Shown here: piece after piece, positions 28,216-37,470 of the stretch
Layout of the letters: each line of letters begins with the position of its first letter
How positions within the stretch are numbered: the stretch's first letter is position 1
Assembly: GCA_049487715.1 (NCBI GenBank)
Contig: CP150584.1
Span: 124,001-188,000, forward strand
Source: Pycnococcus provasolii
Lineage: Eukaryota > Chlorophyta > Pseudoscourfieldiophyceae > Pseudoscourfieldiales
DNA: 64,000 nt
Direction: 5' to 3'
Translations under genes and position numbers: made by a program
Notes under the pieces: generated by a model
What the model saw: only the letters and a program-made list of their open reading frames with translations
Told to the model about the DNA's origin: nothing
The model's database searches: none

Positions 28216-29203
28216 GTTTGCGCCAAAAAAAATGTTGCGCGGAATCCTAGGCTGCTAACCTTAAAGGTAGGAGGGTTTGAGAGCAAGGCCTTGCAAGGCA
28301 ATTCAATTCCTTCAAGGAAAACTAAGGCGCGTCCTCAAAAGAGGCCTGGAGCACCCGTGGCCGATGCGGTAAACATACCGGTACTTTAATACGTTCCGTG
28401 CCGTGTTCAGCAGGGAAAAGCAAAACTTTGGTCAAGTTTTTTCGTGTTTTTTTCCAAACGGCCAAACGGCCTCAAGTGGTCTAACCTTAAAAATTGATCG
28501 AACTTCTCGGCAGGCAAGTGGCAGGAGACAGTTCACAGTTGACCTTGGCTGCTTGGACCTTGCGAGCGACGGTGGTCATCATCAGTCAGAATTCAGAAAG
28601 AAAACAACTAAAAAACGGTGGTCAAGTTCCTGGTGGTCAAAACCGGCCGGAGATAAACTTACCGTACCTTTTACATACTTATTATAGCTGCGAGAAGTAT
28701 TGGACCGAGAACGTCCTTAAGCTGCGAGCCTCTGGAATCATTGGCACTAACCTTAAGACCTTAACAGCGCAATAGTACAGTAGAGCGCATTCCTTCCTCC
28801 CGCCTTATGGGCTACATACTGTACAGTAGGCCTAAGGGGTAAGGAGGGCTACCCCTTAACCCTAACGTCCTAACGTCTTAACCCTAACGCCCTAACCCTA
28901 ACGTCTTAACCCTAACGTCTTAACCCTAACGTCTTAAAACCCTAACGTCCTCGCCCTAGGATAGTTAACGTCCTCACCCTATCTTAACCCCCGAACCCAA
29001 GTCCCTCGCCAAACCCAGCCGAGTAAAACCCTAAATAACTAAAACCCTAACCCGACTCGCTACGATAACCCTAAACTGCTCCCCCACGCGCCTGAGCCCT
29101 GAGAACCTGCTCCATGAAGCGTCGCTGCGCGCGCGTCCTCATTTCAGCCACTCGCTCGTCGGCCTGCTTCACTTCGTCATTCTGAAACACCTCAGATAAA
29201 CCG
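28216..29203. other. Divergent spacer with telomere-like minisatellite
   Basis: A 988-nt gap between the divergent pherophorin-like and HECT ligase genes. From 28854 to 29075 it is filled by CCCTAA-related units, including a 14-nt CTTAACCCTAACGT unit repeated several times. No gene recognised in 28260-28850; small open frames there have no coding character. Confidence 0.6.
28854..28952. repeat. 14-nt minisatellite CTTAACCCTAACGT
   Basis: About six full or near-full copies of CTTAACCCTAACGT with small variants (CCTAACGTC, CGCCCTAACC). It is a hybrid of a telomere-like CCCTAA core and an ACGT linker. Confidence 0.8.
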
Positions 29204-32200
29204 ATGTTTCGAGGCGGCGGCTCAGGAGGCTTCCATGGTCGTTCGTCTGTCTCTCTGCGTGGTCGTAGTGGTGAAGATGACCGTTCGTCTTTACTTGAGA
29301 AAGCCCGTCTCGAGAGATTACTACGCCGTTCGTTGAAGTTAAGGTCGTCGTCGGCACTTATCATTCAGAAGTGGGTTCGGGGATTCTTGGCGCGCATTCG
29401 AATCACGCGTGAATGTCTGTTGTTTTTTCGAAATTCCCATGCGTCGTCACAGCCACAGCCACAGCAGGGTTCTGGACTTATTCGTGCTCTTTTCTTGGCA
29501 TTCGCTTTAGACCCTCGCGCTGTCACACATGAGGACATCGCAGCAGCTCTCGTGCACATTTCCCCATCTCTATCTGAGCTGGATAATCACATAAAAGTCG
29601 CGACGTATCTGCGTATGCTCATACAAATCTTGACGTACGCGCCAATCGACGCTGTCGACGGAATCGCGAAACTACTGACAAACACGCACGCAGAGGCGGC
29701 ACTCGTGCGCACCGCTCGTGCACAAAAACTGTTCGCGCCACTCGCACAGGCTGTGGCACACGCGCAAACGATGGACTGCAAGGACGTCGTTCGAACAGCC
29801 GCGGCGGACGTTTGCGCGGCATTTCTGCGCATCACGCCTCCCACAATAACAACAACCAAGGATATACATGCGCTCGCTGACGCCATGCTCGTGATTCCAC
29901 AGTTCGCCGCCGACGCGCTGATACCGGCACTAACAAAAGCCGGAAACCACGCAAACGCACTCGAGAGGCTCGCAGGCGCGGCAGCGGCCAGCGCGGCAGC
30001 CAGGCGACTGGACGAGCCGTCGTCGTCGTCGTCGTCCGTAGACGGCGATACGCGCGCACGGCGCACGGCGGAAGGCTTAGCCTTGATCGGGAATCTGGCC
30101 GACATTGTACGCGCGACGGGTGACACGGCGTCGCCGCAGACAAATGCTGCGCTCATGCACGCGCTCGCAGACGCTGCCGGCGCAGTCAGAGGCGGTAAGA
30201 GTGCTCTGGTGGACGCGTCGCTCGTAGGATGGTGCGCCGCGCGTGCCACGGCTTCTGGAGGTGCCGTCGCACTCGCGGCGGCACGCGTGGTGCTCGTGGT
30301 GCTCGCCGCGGCACCATCGCCCGCCGCGCGCTCGCAGATGCTTACACAGCTTGCGTTTCACGTCGATCCAATCTCCGGCAAGAGCCTGGTCGTGCAGATT
30401 TGGACAGCGTGCGCCGCCTGCTTCGCCTCGGGTACATGGCCGACACGCGCCAACACCGTTGATGCGTCTACAATGACAGCTGCTCACACGATGCCGACGC
30501 CGATGGAAACGGACGACGAGCATACTTCAAGGTCGAAGAATTGGCAGCACGGCGCCGCAGCGCTCCTCGTGTTTTGCCGACTTTACGCCTACCGCCTTGC
30601 GACGTGCGACGTCGAAGAATTCTTCGCCGCCGGCGAAGCGAGATCATCGGCATCTGGGGGCAACGGTGCTGTGATCCATGCCTCGCGCAGTCTGCTCCCG
30701 CCATCGGATGCGGCAGTTGTGGTTGGCGTGTGCCGCACGTCGCTCGAGCGTTTGTTGTGGACGGAGAGCGAAAAGTGGGTGCTCGGCGACAACGGTCGGG
30801 TTGGCGGTGGCGGCGGCGGCGGCGGCGTCGACGACGACGACAGCGACGTCGACGATGACGACGTCGACGACGAGGACGGCGACTTAGCATGGTGCTCCGA
30901 CGATCCTTTCGCCGTGGCAAGTGCCAACGAAGCTTCTCCGTCGTCTGCGTCACCCCACAATGCGAGCGTTTACGCGCTTTACCGCCAGCTCATCCTCTGG
31001 CTCGGACGCGTCATGGGCATGCTAAGGCGTGTCAACGACCAGCGTGCATTCGTCGATCGCGGAGATTTTTACGCACAGCCGCACGTCATCAACCTCGGCG
31101 ACTCCCGTGCCGCGCTGGACCTTGCCGCAGCGGCTGTCACGGGCGTTTCGCCGTCGACATCTACATCATCTCCCGGTACGACCGCCGCTGCACTGGGGCT
31201 GCGCGAACCTCTTGCCAAGAAAGTGCGTCGCCTGCTCCGACGTGCACCGTTCTTGCTACCATTTCTGGACCGCGTGCGCATTTTCCGTGGTCTGGTATCA
31301 CGCGATCGCGAGGAGGCGCGCCGGCGTGGCATGCAGATGCAGATGGATGCGGCAAATCGGGCACGCTTTCAGCCTCGGGCGTTAGGATTCGATCCGGCCA
31401 TGTGGATGGAGGACGAAGAGGAGGAAGAACGTGCGGGCCCAATCTTCCAGGCTCCGAGTCACGTGCACGTGCAACGCGGTCAGCTGCTCGAGGATGGGTT
31501 CCGTGAACTGAATAAGCTCACGTCCACGGGATGGAAGCGGCAGATGCGGATTGCCTTCAAGAACGAGCATGGCGTTGCGGAGGCGGGCATTGATGGTGGT
31601 GGGCTGTTCAAGGATTTCATCGGCGAACTCACCAAAGATGCCTTCGCGCCCGGCCGTGGCCTGTTCTGCGAGACGGACAATCACGAGCTCTACCCGAACC
31701 CGAAGAGTGACGTGGACGTCGGTGCCGACCACCTCGCGTACTTTTCATTCCTGGGACGCGTCATTGGCAAGGCGCTGTATGAGGAGGTTCTTGTTGACCT
31801 GCCATTTGCAAGCTTCTTTCTGACGAAGATCTTGGGTCGCCGTGCAAATGACCTCGACGACCTGCCAAGCCTCGATGGCGCTATGTACAAGAGCTTGAAA
31901 TTCCTGCAGAGGTACTCTGGCGATGCTCGCGACCTCAGTTTGACCTTCACGGCAAGCCGCTCGGGTGCCGAGGTCGAAGAGGCTCCGCTCATCCCCGATG
32001 GCGAGAACGTGGCGGTGACAAGTGAAAACAAGCTGCGGTACATTCACCTCGTCGCACACCTCAGGCTGAATGTCGCTCTGAAAAATCAGAGCGCGGCATT
32101 CCTTCGAGGCATGAGCGACGTCGTGGATCCTATGTGGCTGCGCATGTTCGACGAGCGTGAGCTACAGGTGCTCATAGCCGGCGCGGATGCGGATGGCGGC

Positions 32201-32566
32201 TCGGTGGACGTATCTGACTGGCGCAGGCAAACGACGTACGGCGGCGGTTACTCGGACGGCCACGACGTCGTGAAGTTGTTCTGGCGTGTGATGGATGGCA
32301 TGTCTGCAGACGAGCGTAAGGCTGTGCTGAAGTTTGCTACTGCGTGCAGCCGCGCACCCGTCTTGGGTTTTGGCGCTCTCGAGCCGAAGTTTTGCATCCA
32401 CCGCAGCATGGACGGAGGCTCCACTGGCACGGGCGAGATCACGCGCCTGCCAAGCGCGTCGACATGCATGAATCTGCTGAAGCTACCTCCTTACCGCGAC
32501 GAGGGCGTTCTGAGGGACAAGCTTCTTTACGCGGCGCAGAGCGGTGCCGGGTTCGACCTTTCGTAG
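29204..32566 (+). CDS. UPL6: HECT-type E3 ubiquitin ligase, UPL6/UBE3C class
   Basis: A 1120-residue ubiquitin-protein ligase, probably acting on cytosolic or nuclear proteasome substrates. The N-terminus (MFRGG, then LLEKARLERLLRR) and the IQ motif ALIIQKWVRGFLARIRI (about 51-67) match the plant UPL6 / animal UBE3C branch. A helical middle of low conservation contains Ala-, Asp- and Gly-rich inserts, including an acidic run near residues 540-565. The HECT domain (about 755-1120) begins with WKRQMRIAFKNEHGVAEAGIDGGGLFKDF and ends with the catalytic Cys region LPSASTCMNLLKLPPY, with C1088 as the predicted thioester residue. All HECT landmarks appear intact. TGTAA at 32588-32592 is a likely polyadenylation signal. 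Confidence 0.92.
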   Translation: MFRGGGSGGFHGRSSVSLRGRSGEDDRSSLLEKARLERLLRRSLKLRSSSALIIQKWVRGFLARIRITRECLLFFRNSHASSQPQPQQGSGLIRALFLAFALDPRAVTHEDIAAALVHISPSLSELDNHIKVATYLRMLIQILTYAPIDAVDGIAKLLTNTHAEAALVRTARAQKLFAPLAQAVAHAQTMDCKDVVRTAAADVCAAFLRITPPTITTTKDIHALADAMLVIPQFAADALIPALTKAGNHANALERLAGAAAASAAARRLDEPSSSSSSVDGDTRARRTAEGLALIGNLADIVRATGDTASPQTNAALMHALADAAGAVRGGKSALVDASLVGWCAARATASGGAVALAAARVVLVVLAAAPSPAARSQMLTQLAFHVDPISGKSLVVQIWTACAACFASGTWPTRANTVDASTMTAAHTMPTPMETDDEHTSRSKNWQHGAAALLVFCRLYAYRLATCDVEEFFAAGEARSSASGGNGAVIHASRSLLPPSDAAVVVGVCRTSLERLLWTESEKWVLGDNGRVGGGGGGGGVDDDDSDVDDDDVDDEDGDLAWCSDDPFAVASANEASPSSASPHNASVYALYRQLILWLGRVMGMLRRVNDQRAFVDRGDFYAQPHVINLGDSRAALDLAAAAVTGVSPSTSTSSPGTTAAALGLREPLAKKVRRLLRRAPFLLPFLDRVRIFRGLVSRDREEARRRGMQMQMDAANRARFQPRALGFDPAMWMEDEEEEERAGPIFQAPSHVHVQRGQLLEDGFRELNKLTSTGWKRQMRIAFKNEHGVAEAGIDGGGLFKDFIGELTKDAFAPGRGLFCETDNHELYPNPKSDVDVGADHLAYFSFLGRVIGKALYEEVLVDLPFASFFLTKILGRRANDLDDLPSLDGAMYKSLKFLQRYSGDARDLSLTFTASRSGAEVEEAPLIPDGENVAVTSENKLRYIHLVAHLRLNVALKNQSAAFLRGMSDVVDPMWLRMFDERELQVLIAGADADGGSVDVSDWRRQTTYGGGYSDGHDVVKLFWRVMDGMSADERKAVLKFATACSRAPVLGFGALEPKFCIHRSMDGGSTGTGEITRLPSASTCMNLLKLPPYRDEGVLRDKLLYAAQSGAGFDLS

Positions 32567-32668
32567 GTAGGAAAGTGATCATATGATTGTAACAACACAT
32601 TCCATGAAACGAATGAGGATTGTGTAGGGTAGAAGAAAAAATCAAACAGAGCAAAACCAAAAAAGCTC

Positions 32669-33462
32669 TCAAGCCGCCTTGTCGCTCGCGCCGTCCTTGA
32701 CTACCGCACGAGCCTCACTGAGTATGCTCCTCGCGCGGTCAAGATTTTTGCGTGCGTTTTCCCCCGCGAGTGCGGGTGCATTTTCAACCGTCGTTGCCAG
32801 GTCCCGTACGACTTCCTCGACAACGCTGATGAAGTACCCGTCGCTGAGGTGCTGCCTATTGCTGGTTAGGATACGCGCGCGTTCCTTCGAGTCGTTGACA
32901 CTGGCAACTTCGTTAAACAGCCTTAGTTCCGGTCTCAGCTTGCTATTTTTCGCCGAGAGGCACACGCTTATCGCTCGGGTGATGTAGTCGTATGCGTCTT
33001 TGTTGTTTTCCCTCTGCGCTAGCGCGGCAAACGCCTGCGCGCTTTCGAAGAAGTTCGCATCCATCTGGTCGACGAACTGCGCCGCGGTATGCGCGGGTTG
33101 CTTCGACTGCATGACAGCGGCAAGTATGTTCGTTTTCTCGACACGCTTCTCGTCATCTGCTGACCTCGCGTGAAAAGAAGAGGAGGGCGTAGTCTTCTTA
33201 TTTTCACCAGAAACACCACCACCACCACTTGATTGTGACTGCGCCGATCCCCCAAACCCCTTCCCTGACGACGCAAACAGTGCAAGCCGCCTTGTAGACG
33301 AATGTGATGAGACACCACAAGAGAACACACACGAGACGTAGATGTGGAGATCGACCTACACCACCAATTATAAGCACGCGAAACTCTTGATAGTGATAGT
33401 GAAGATCCAGGGCCAGAGGAGGGTGAGCTGAGCCTGTGAAAGGAGGAGACCACAGGCGCCAT
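32669..33462 (-). CDS. Plastid-targeted protein of unknown function, two exons
   Basis: Proposed exons 33462-33360 and 33264-32669, 232 residues, with a 95-nt GT-AG intron (GTAGGT ... CGTCAG). Exon 1 begins MAPVVSSFHRLSSPSSGPG and is Ser/Arg-rich, like a plastid (or mitochondrial) transit peptide. The main frame alone has no ATG, which forces a spliced or frame-shifted start. An alternative donor ten or so bases earlier with an acceptor at ACAAG is also in frame, so the junction is not certain. The mature part is helical (MDANFFESAQAFAALAQRENN, KNSKLRPELRLFNEVASV, RARSILSEARAVV). I do not recognise the family. Convergent with the HECT gene. Confidence 0.6.
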
Positions 33463-34049
33463 GACGCGACGTGATATCAGTCAGCTGATTGTGAAAATGA
33501 AAATGAGCCTCGGCGGCGGCGGCGGCGCCCTGTGCTGATGACTCGGACCGTTTTAACGCCTTTAAAGTTAAAGTGACGTGGAAAGTTCAGTGAGAACGCG
33601 GCGCCCTGTAACCCTAATCCAAAACCCTAACCATAACCCTAATCCGAAAACCTAACCCTAACAACCCTAACAGCTAGCTTAACAACCAGAGCCCTAATCC
33701 TTTAAGAACCCAGGGTTAGCTAAGCGCCGTGGCCTAATGGCGTCGTCGTGGTTCGTGGTGAGTCGTGATGGCGTGGTTCCACCGTCATGCGCGTAGTGGC
33801 TAAAGCAGTCTAAACGACGCTTTGGCTTTGGGTTTGGGTGACTTGTGTGGCGCAGGTGTGGCCTCAACTCAAGGGAGAGCATGTATGTAAGAACATCTTC
33901 AACAACAAACCAACTGGAGGGGGAAGGTGACCTTTAAGTGGAGAGTGGGTTCACCTTAAGGTTGTTTGGGACAAGATGTTCTTGTTGATGTTACAACATG
34001 AGCTTACACAAGGTATACACACCTTGCATGCACAGGTTCTGTACTATCC
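33463..34049. other. Spacer with degenerate CCCTAA tract
   Basis: CCCTAA-type units are concentrated at 33607-33700. A short stretch near 33724-33742 resembles a tRNA D-arm, but no full cloverleaf forms. No gene recognised. Confidence 0.5.
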
Positions 34050-34451
34050 TCACGCATCGCCGGTGACGTTCAGCCTGTGCACGGTCGCGAACTGGTCCCA
34101 CCCGCTTGCAATGGTGAACTTCACGAACGCCGCGTTGAAGTTCACCTGGTGCGTCTCGCTCTGCTGCCTTCCCGCGCGGTCAGGTAGTTCGATGTCAAAT
34201 ACTTTCTCGAAACGGTCGAGGCTATCCCCTCTTTCGAGCACGAGCCTTCGCACGTTCGTCGTCATCATCTTAATTTTCGATACGGCGCACGGCTTGGCAA
34301 GTTGCACGACGAGTTCGTGCGGGTACATGCCTGTTGTACTCATAAACGTGCCTTCGTCGTTATCGAGGACGTTAAAAAAAGGGTGCTTATCGTCGCAGCA
34401 CGTGGCTAACACAACCTTGGCACCACTGGAAGCGGAAGCGACTTCAGACAT
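34050..34451 (-). CDS. IFT25: Intraflagellar transport protein 25 (HSPB11)
   Basis: A 133-residue galactose-binding-like beta-sandwich protein, close in length to animal HSPB11 (144). Recognisable blocks are VVLATCCDDKHPFFNVLDND (animal: VILATSSDEKHPPENIIDG), TFMSTTGMYPHELVVQL, and the C-terminal VKFTIASGWDQFATVHRLNVTG. IFT25 pairs with IFT27 in the IFT-B complex that moves cargo along cilia and flagella, so its presence indicates that this alga builds flagella in some stage. Single exon; first ATG in frame. Confidence 0.9.
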   Translation of the reverse strand: MSEVASASSGAKVVLATCCDDKHPFFNVLDNDEGTFMSTTGMYPHELVVQLAKPCAVSKIKMMTTNVRRLVLERGDSLDRFEKVFDIELPDRAGRQQSETHQVNFNAAFVKFTIASGWDQFATVHRLNVTGDA

Positions 34452-34972
34452 ATGATAGAACTACCTTAGGAGGCAAGGCTCCCGAGGGAATGAGAATGAG
34501 AGCCTTGCACGGAGCTTGCACGGACCTCCTCCAGCCTCTACGATACCAACCTAAATTAGTAGGGAGGGAAAGGGGGCCGCGGGAAGGGACGTTGGGAAAG
34601 TGGGGCCAGGCGATAGAGGAGGGACGTTCAAACACTTCAAGAACGATCCGGAGGGGGCGAGGGGACTGCGAGGGGACCTGTTAGGGTTAGGGTTAGGGTT
34701 ACCACTACGATAGTCTGTCAGGGTTAGGGTTACGATAGATTAGGGTTAGGGATTCGACCCCCAGGCCCAGCTGCCAGCCGGAGGGAGACTGAGCCTGAGC
34801 CCTTCCTTCCGCATCTGCGTACAGTAAAACCTGGGACAGTTCCATCTCCCTTCTCCCTTCTGGTGTCAGGGAGGGACCCGAGAACGCCAAAGGCTCCTTT
34901 GGTTTTCATCCCAAGCTCACCACGCTCGATCTCCATCTTCTCCGGACCATAAGCTTTAGCTTTGGGTGCCCC
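34452..34972. other. Divergent IFT25 / seven-TM promoter region
   Basis: 521 nt between divergent genes. It contains a pure TTAGGG array at 34681-34700 and two TACGATAG motifs (34706-34713 and 34731-34738). No gene recognised. Confidence 0.55.
34681..34700. repeat. Interstitial TTAGGG array
   Basis: Three consecutive perfect TTAGGG units plus two bases, in the IFT25 upstream region, with further GGGTTAGGG sequence at 34721-34750. Confidence 0.85.
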
Positions 34973-36538
34973 ATGGCGTCCTTCTCGTCGTCCTCCAACA
35001 CCCTCGTCGCCTTCGTATTCTTGGTCTTATCATTGTCCTGTATTGTTGGTGGTGTTCAAGGACACGTCTCACACACGCATCTGTCGAAAGATGACCGCAC
35101 GGTCATTTTAGTCGCACGTCCGTTTGGATTTGGACCGAACGGTGTGATCGAAGTGGAAGTCTCGGATGACAAGATCTTTTTGCCAGAAAACGCACCGGCG
35201 GCGAATAAAGCGAAAATCGGATTCTTTATTACCACCGCAGAAGCTGAGGCGCAACTTGAGGTACGTCGCGCTTTCATGCTTCGCTTTTCGTGGTTTGGAT
35301 TTTGGCGTTTTGGTGCTCCGATGTTTGCTTTTTGGTTTTTTTTGCCTTTTTTTCAACTGCCTTTCCTCCAAGTCTAGGGAGGAGGGAAAACGCACTTGAA
35401 AAGAATGGTGTTTGGGTGATCGTCACCTTCCCACCATAATCTCCAAAAGAAAGACAAAAAAAAAAGACAAAAAAAACTAACTTCTTCTTCCTTTCTCACT
35501 TCGTAGGATGACCTCTCGGAGGGTGGATGCGTTCTCGACAACCAGAACATCGACAGGCTGTTCACCTTCCAGGAAATGGACGCTCAGCGCGGCATGGACG
35601 GAAAGTTTGAATACGTGAACCGCATCTCACCTGACAAAGGTGGAGAGTACAGCCTCTTCTTCGCCAACTGCCAACCTGGCGCGGTCATCTCCGCGTCCGT
35701 GCGCGTCGCGCTGTACAACGAAGGACCGAACGGCGTGCGCGACTACCTCAGCGTCGGAGAGGCGCTTCTGCCGACACTTTACATGGTCATGTTCGTGCTC
35801 ATGGCGGTGGCAGCCACGCTCTGGGGTCTTGTCATCTTCAAGGAGCGAGCCAACTCGCTCAAGATCCACATCATGATGTTCCTCCTGGTGGTGTTCAAGA
35901 CGCTCAGCCTTCTCAGCCAGGCTGGACGGTACCACATGATCCGCACCACCGGCGACCCGCACGACTGGCGCATCGCGTTCTACGTGTTCACCGCATTCCG
36001 AAGCCTGACGCTCTTCACGGTGGTCATCATGATCGCCACGGGCTGGTCATTCCTCAAGCCGTTCCTCGCGGAGAAGGAGAAGAACGTGCTGATGCTCGTT
36101 CTCCCGCTGCAGGTGATTGCTAACATTGCCACGGTTGTGCTTGACGAGAATACGCCGGCAGCGAAGGGCTGGTTCACGTGGCGCGACGTGTTCCACCTGC
36201 TCGATATCATCTGCTGCTGCGCGGTGCTCTTCCCCATCGTGTGGACCATCAAGCACCTGCGCGAGGCGGCTGCGACGGACGGCAAGGCTGCGCGCAACGT
36301 CGTCAAGCTGACGCTGTTCCGCCAGTTCTACGTGATGGTGGTTTCGTACATCTACTTCACGCGCATCGTCGTGTACCTGCTCCGCTCGACGATGCCGTTC
36401 GAGTACATCTGGGTGAGCGACGCGGCTCGCGAGCTCGCGACGCTGACATTTTTCGTGCTGACGGGAATCAAGTTCCGTCCGAGCGAGGAGAATCCTTATT
36501 TTGCGCTCGCGGATGACGAGCGCGCGTTTCCGCTATAA
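34973..36538 (+). CDS. GPR107/108-type seven-transmembrane protein (CAND6/7-like), two exons
   Basis: Exons 34973-35260 and 35507-36538 join in phase 0 to 439 residues. The 246-nt intron starts GTACGT, has ACTAAC at 35476-35481 and a pyrimidine tract, and ends TCGTAG. A signal peptide (LVAFVFLVLSLSCIVGGVQG) is followed by a lumenal beta-rich domain with GFFITTAEAEAQLE / DDLSEGGCVLD across the splice. Seven membrane helices start near residue 185 (LLPTLYMVMFVLMAVAATLWG), with the family block KIHIMMFLLVVFKTLSLL and the FRSLTLFTVVIMIATGWSFLKPFL helix. It ends in TFFVLTGIKFRPSEENPYF. GPR107/108 proteins work in Golgi and endosome trafficking; plant homologs were named CAND6/CAND7. Confidence 0.92.
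35261..35506 (+). other. GT-AG intron in the seven-TM gene
   Basis: Donor GTACGT at 35261, branch candidate ACTAAC 25 nt before the acceptor, strong pyrimidine stretch, acceptor TAG ending at 35506. Splicing fuses two halves of a conserved lumenal domain in phase 0. Confidence 0.92.
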
Positions 36539-36885
36539 CCTTTAGGACGAACACTGCTTATAAAGAGAGCCTATTTTTCCTAAAATTCAGGATGGGTCAT
36601 CTTATTTTTAGTAAAACAACGCAAAGTAACACAAACGTGACTCTTTGAGGCGTATTTTTGGGACACAACATATCAAAATCAAGCCATCTAGATCTCTTCT
36701 CATCTCTCTCTATGGGTATGTCATTAGTAGGCGTTTGTGCCAACCCCTAATTGGTTCGGGTTTTGTTTTTTATTGTTTCGGGTTTTGTTTCGGGTTTTGT
36801 ATTCGGGGTTTGTTCCCGTCTCCCCCTGTTCCCTTTCATGTTCCTCCTCCATTTCCACTTTCATCATTGTCCGTGGCGGCGCTCG

Positions 36886-37434
36886 ATGAAGAAGAAGCAC
36901 CGTTTCTTCGTCGTGCGTTTACTGTTCTCGTCATCACTTGGACTTCTAGGTGGTGGTGTTAGTGGTGGTAGTGGAATAGGTGGTTTGCTCGTGCCTCGTG
37001 AGATGTCCCGTGGTGGTGGTGGTGGTGCGGGTGGTGGTGGTCGTGGTGGTGGTGCGGGTGGTGGTCGTGGTGGTGGTGGTGGTGCGGGTGGTGGTGGTTC
37101 GTCCTCCTCAGGGTCCTCCTCAGCCTCCTCAGGGTCCTCCCTGCTCTTCCAAGCGATCCGTGCGTCAATCCAGGCGAACTTTGGAGATGTGGGCGCGGGA
37201 TATGCTCTAGCCACGCTCAGTGTGCGTGACTTTGACGCAAAGACGTCTACGGCTGTGGTGAAATGTGCCGCGAAACAACACGCAGAAGTGCGCGCTTGCC
37301 TCACGTTCATCAACAACTTGTGCGCGCAGCCTGTTATCATGCAGACACTCGCCGTGTGCGGCAGCGCGCGAACGTGCGAAGTGCAAAGAAAACGTATCGC
37401 TAGGCAGATTCTCAAAAAGCTGAACCGTGCATAG
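36886..37434 (+). CDS. POP5: RNase P/MRP protein subunit POP5
   Basis: A 182-residue protein. MKKKHRFFVVRLLF at the start matches the first strand of POP5. The C-terminal half shows FQAIRASIQANFGDVGAGYALATLSVRDFD, STAVVKCAAKQHAEVRACLTFI and LAVCGSARTCEVQRKRIARQIL, the core POP5/Rpp14 fold. Between them sits a ~65-residue Gly-rich insert encoded by GGT repeats, absent from other POP5 proteins. The subunit supports pre-tRNA 5' processing (RNase P) and rRNA processing (RNase MRP). The ATG at 36886 is preferred over an upstream in-frame ATG (36751) whose residues look like translated UTR. Confidence 0.85.
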   Translation: MKKKHRFFVVRLLFSSSLGLLGGGVSGGSGIGGLLVPREMSRGGGGGAGGGGRGGGAGGGRGGGGGAGGGGSSSSGSSSASSGSSLLFQAIRASIQANFGDVGAGYALATLSVRDFDAKTSTAVVKCAAKQHAEVRACLTFINNLCAQPVIMQTLAVCGSARTCEVQRKRIARQILKKLNRA

Positions 37435-37470
37435 AACTTTTGTATCAAATGTAGCCACTATTTGTTTTCA

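Noticed and set aside
33721-33800. tRNA-like D-arm sequence (GTGGCCTAATGG)
   Set aside because: No matching acceptor stem, anticodon arm or T-loop could be formed in the flanking bases.
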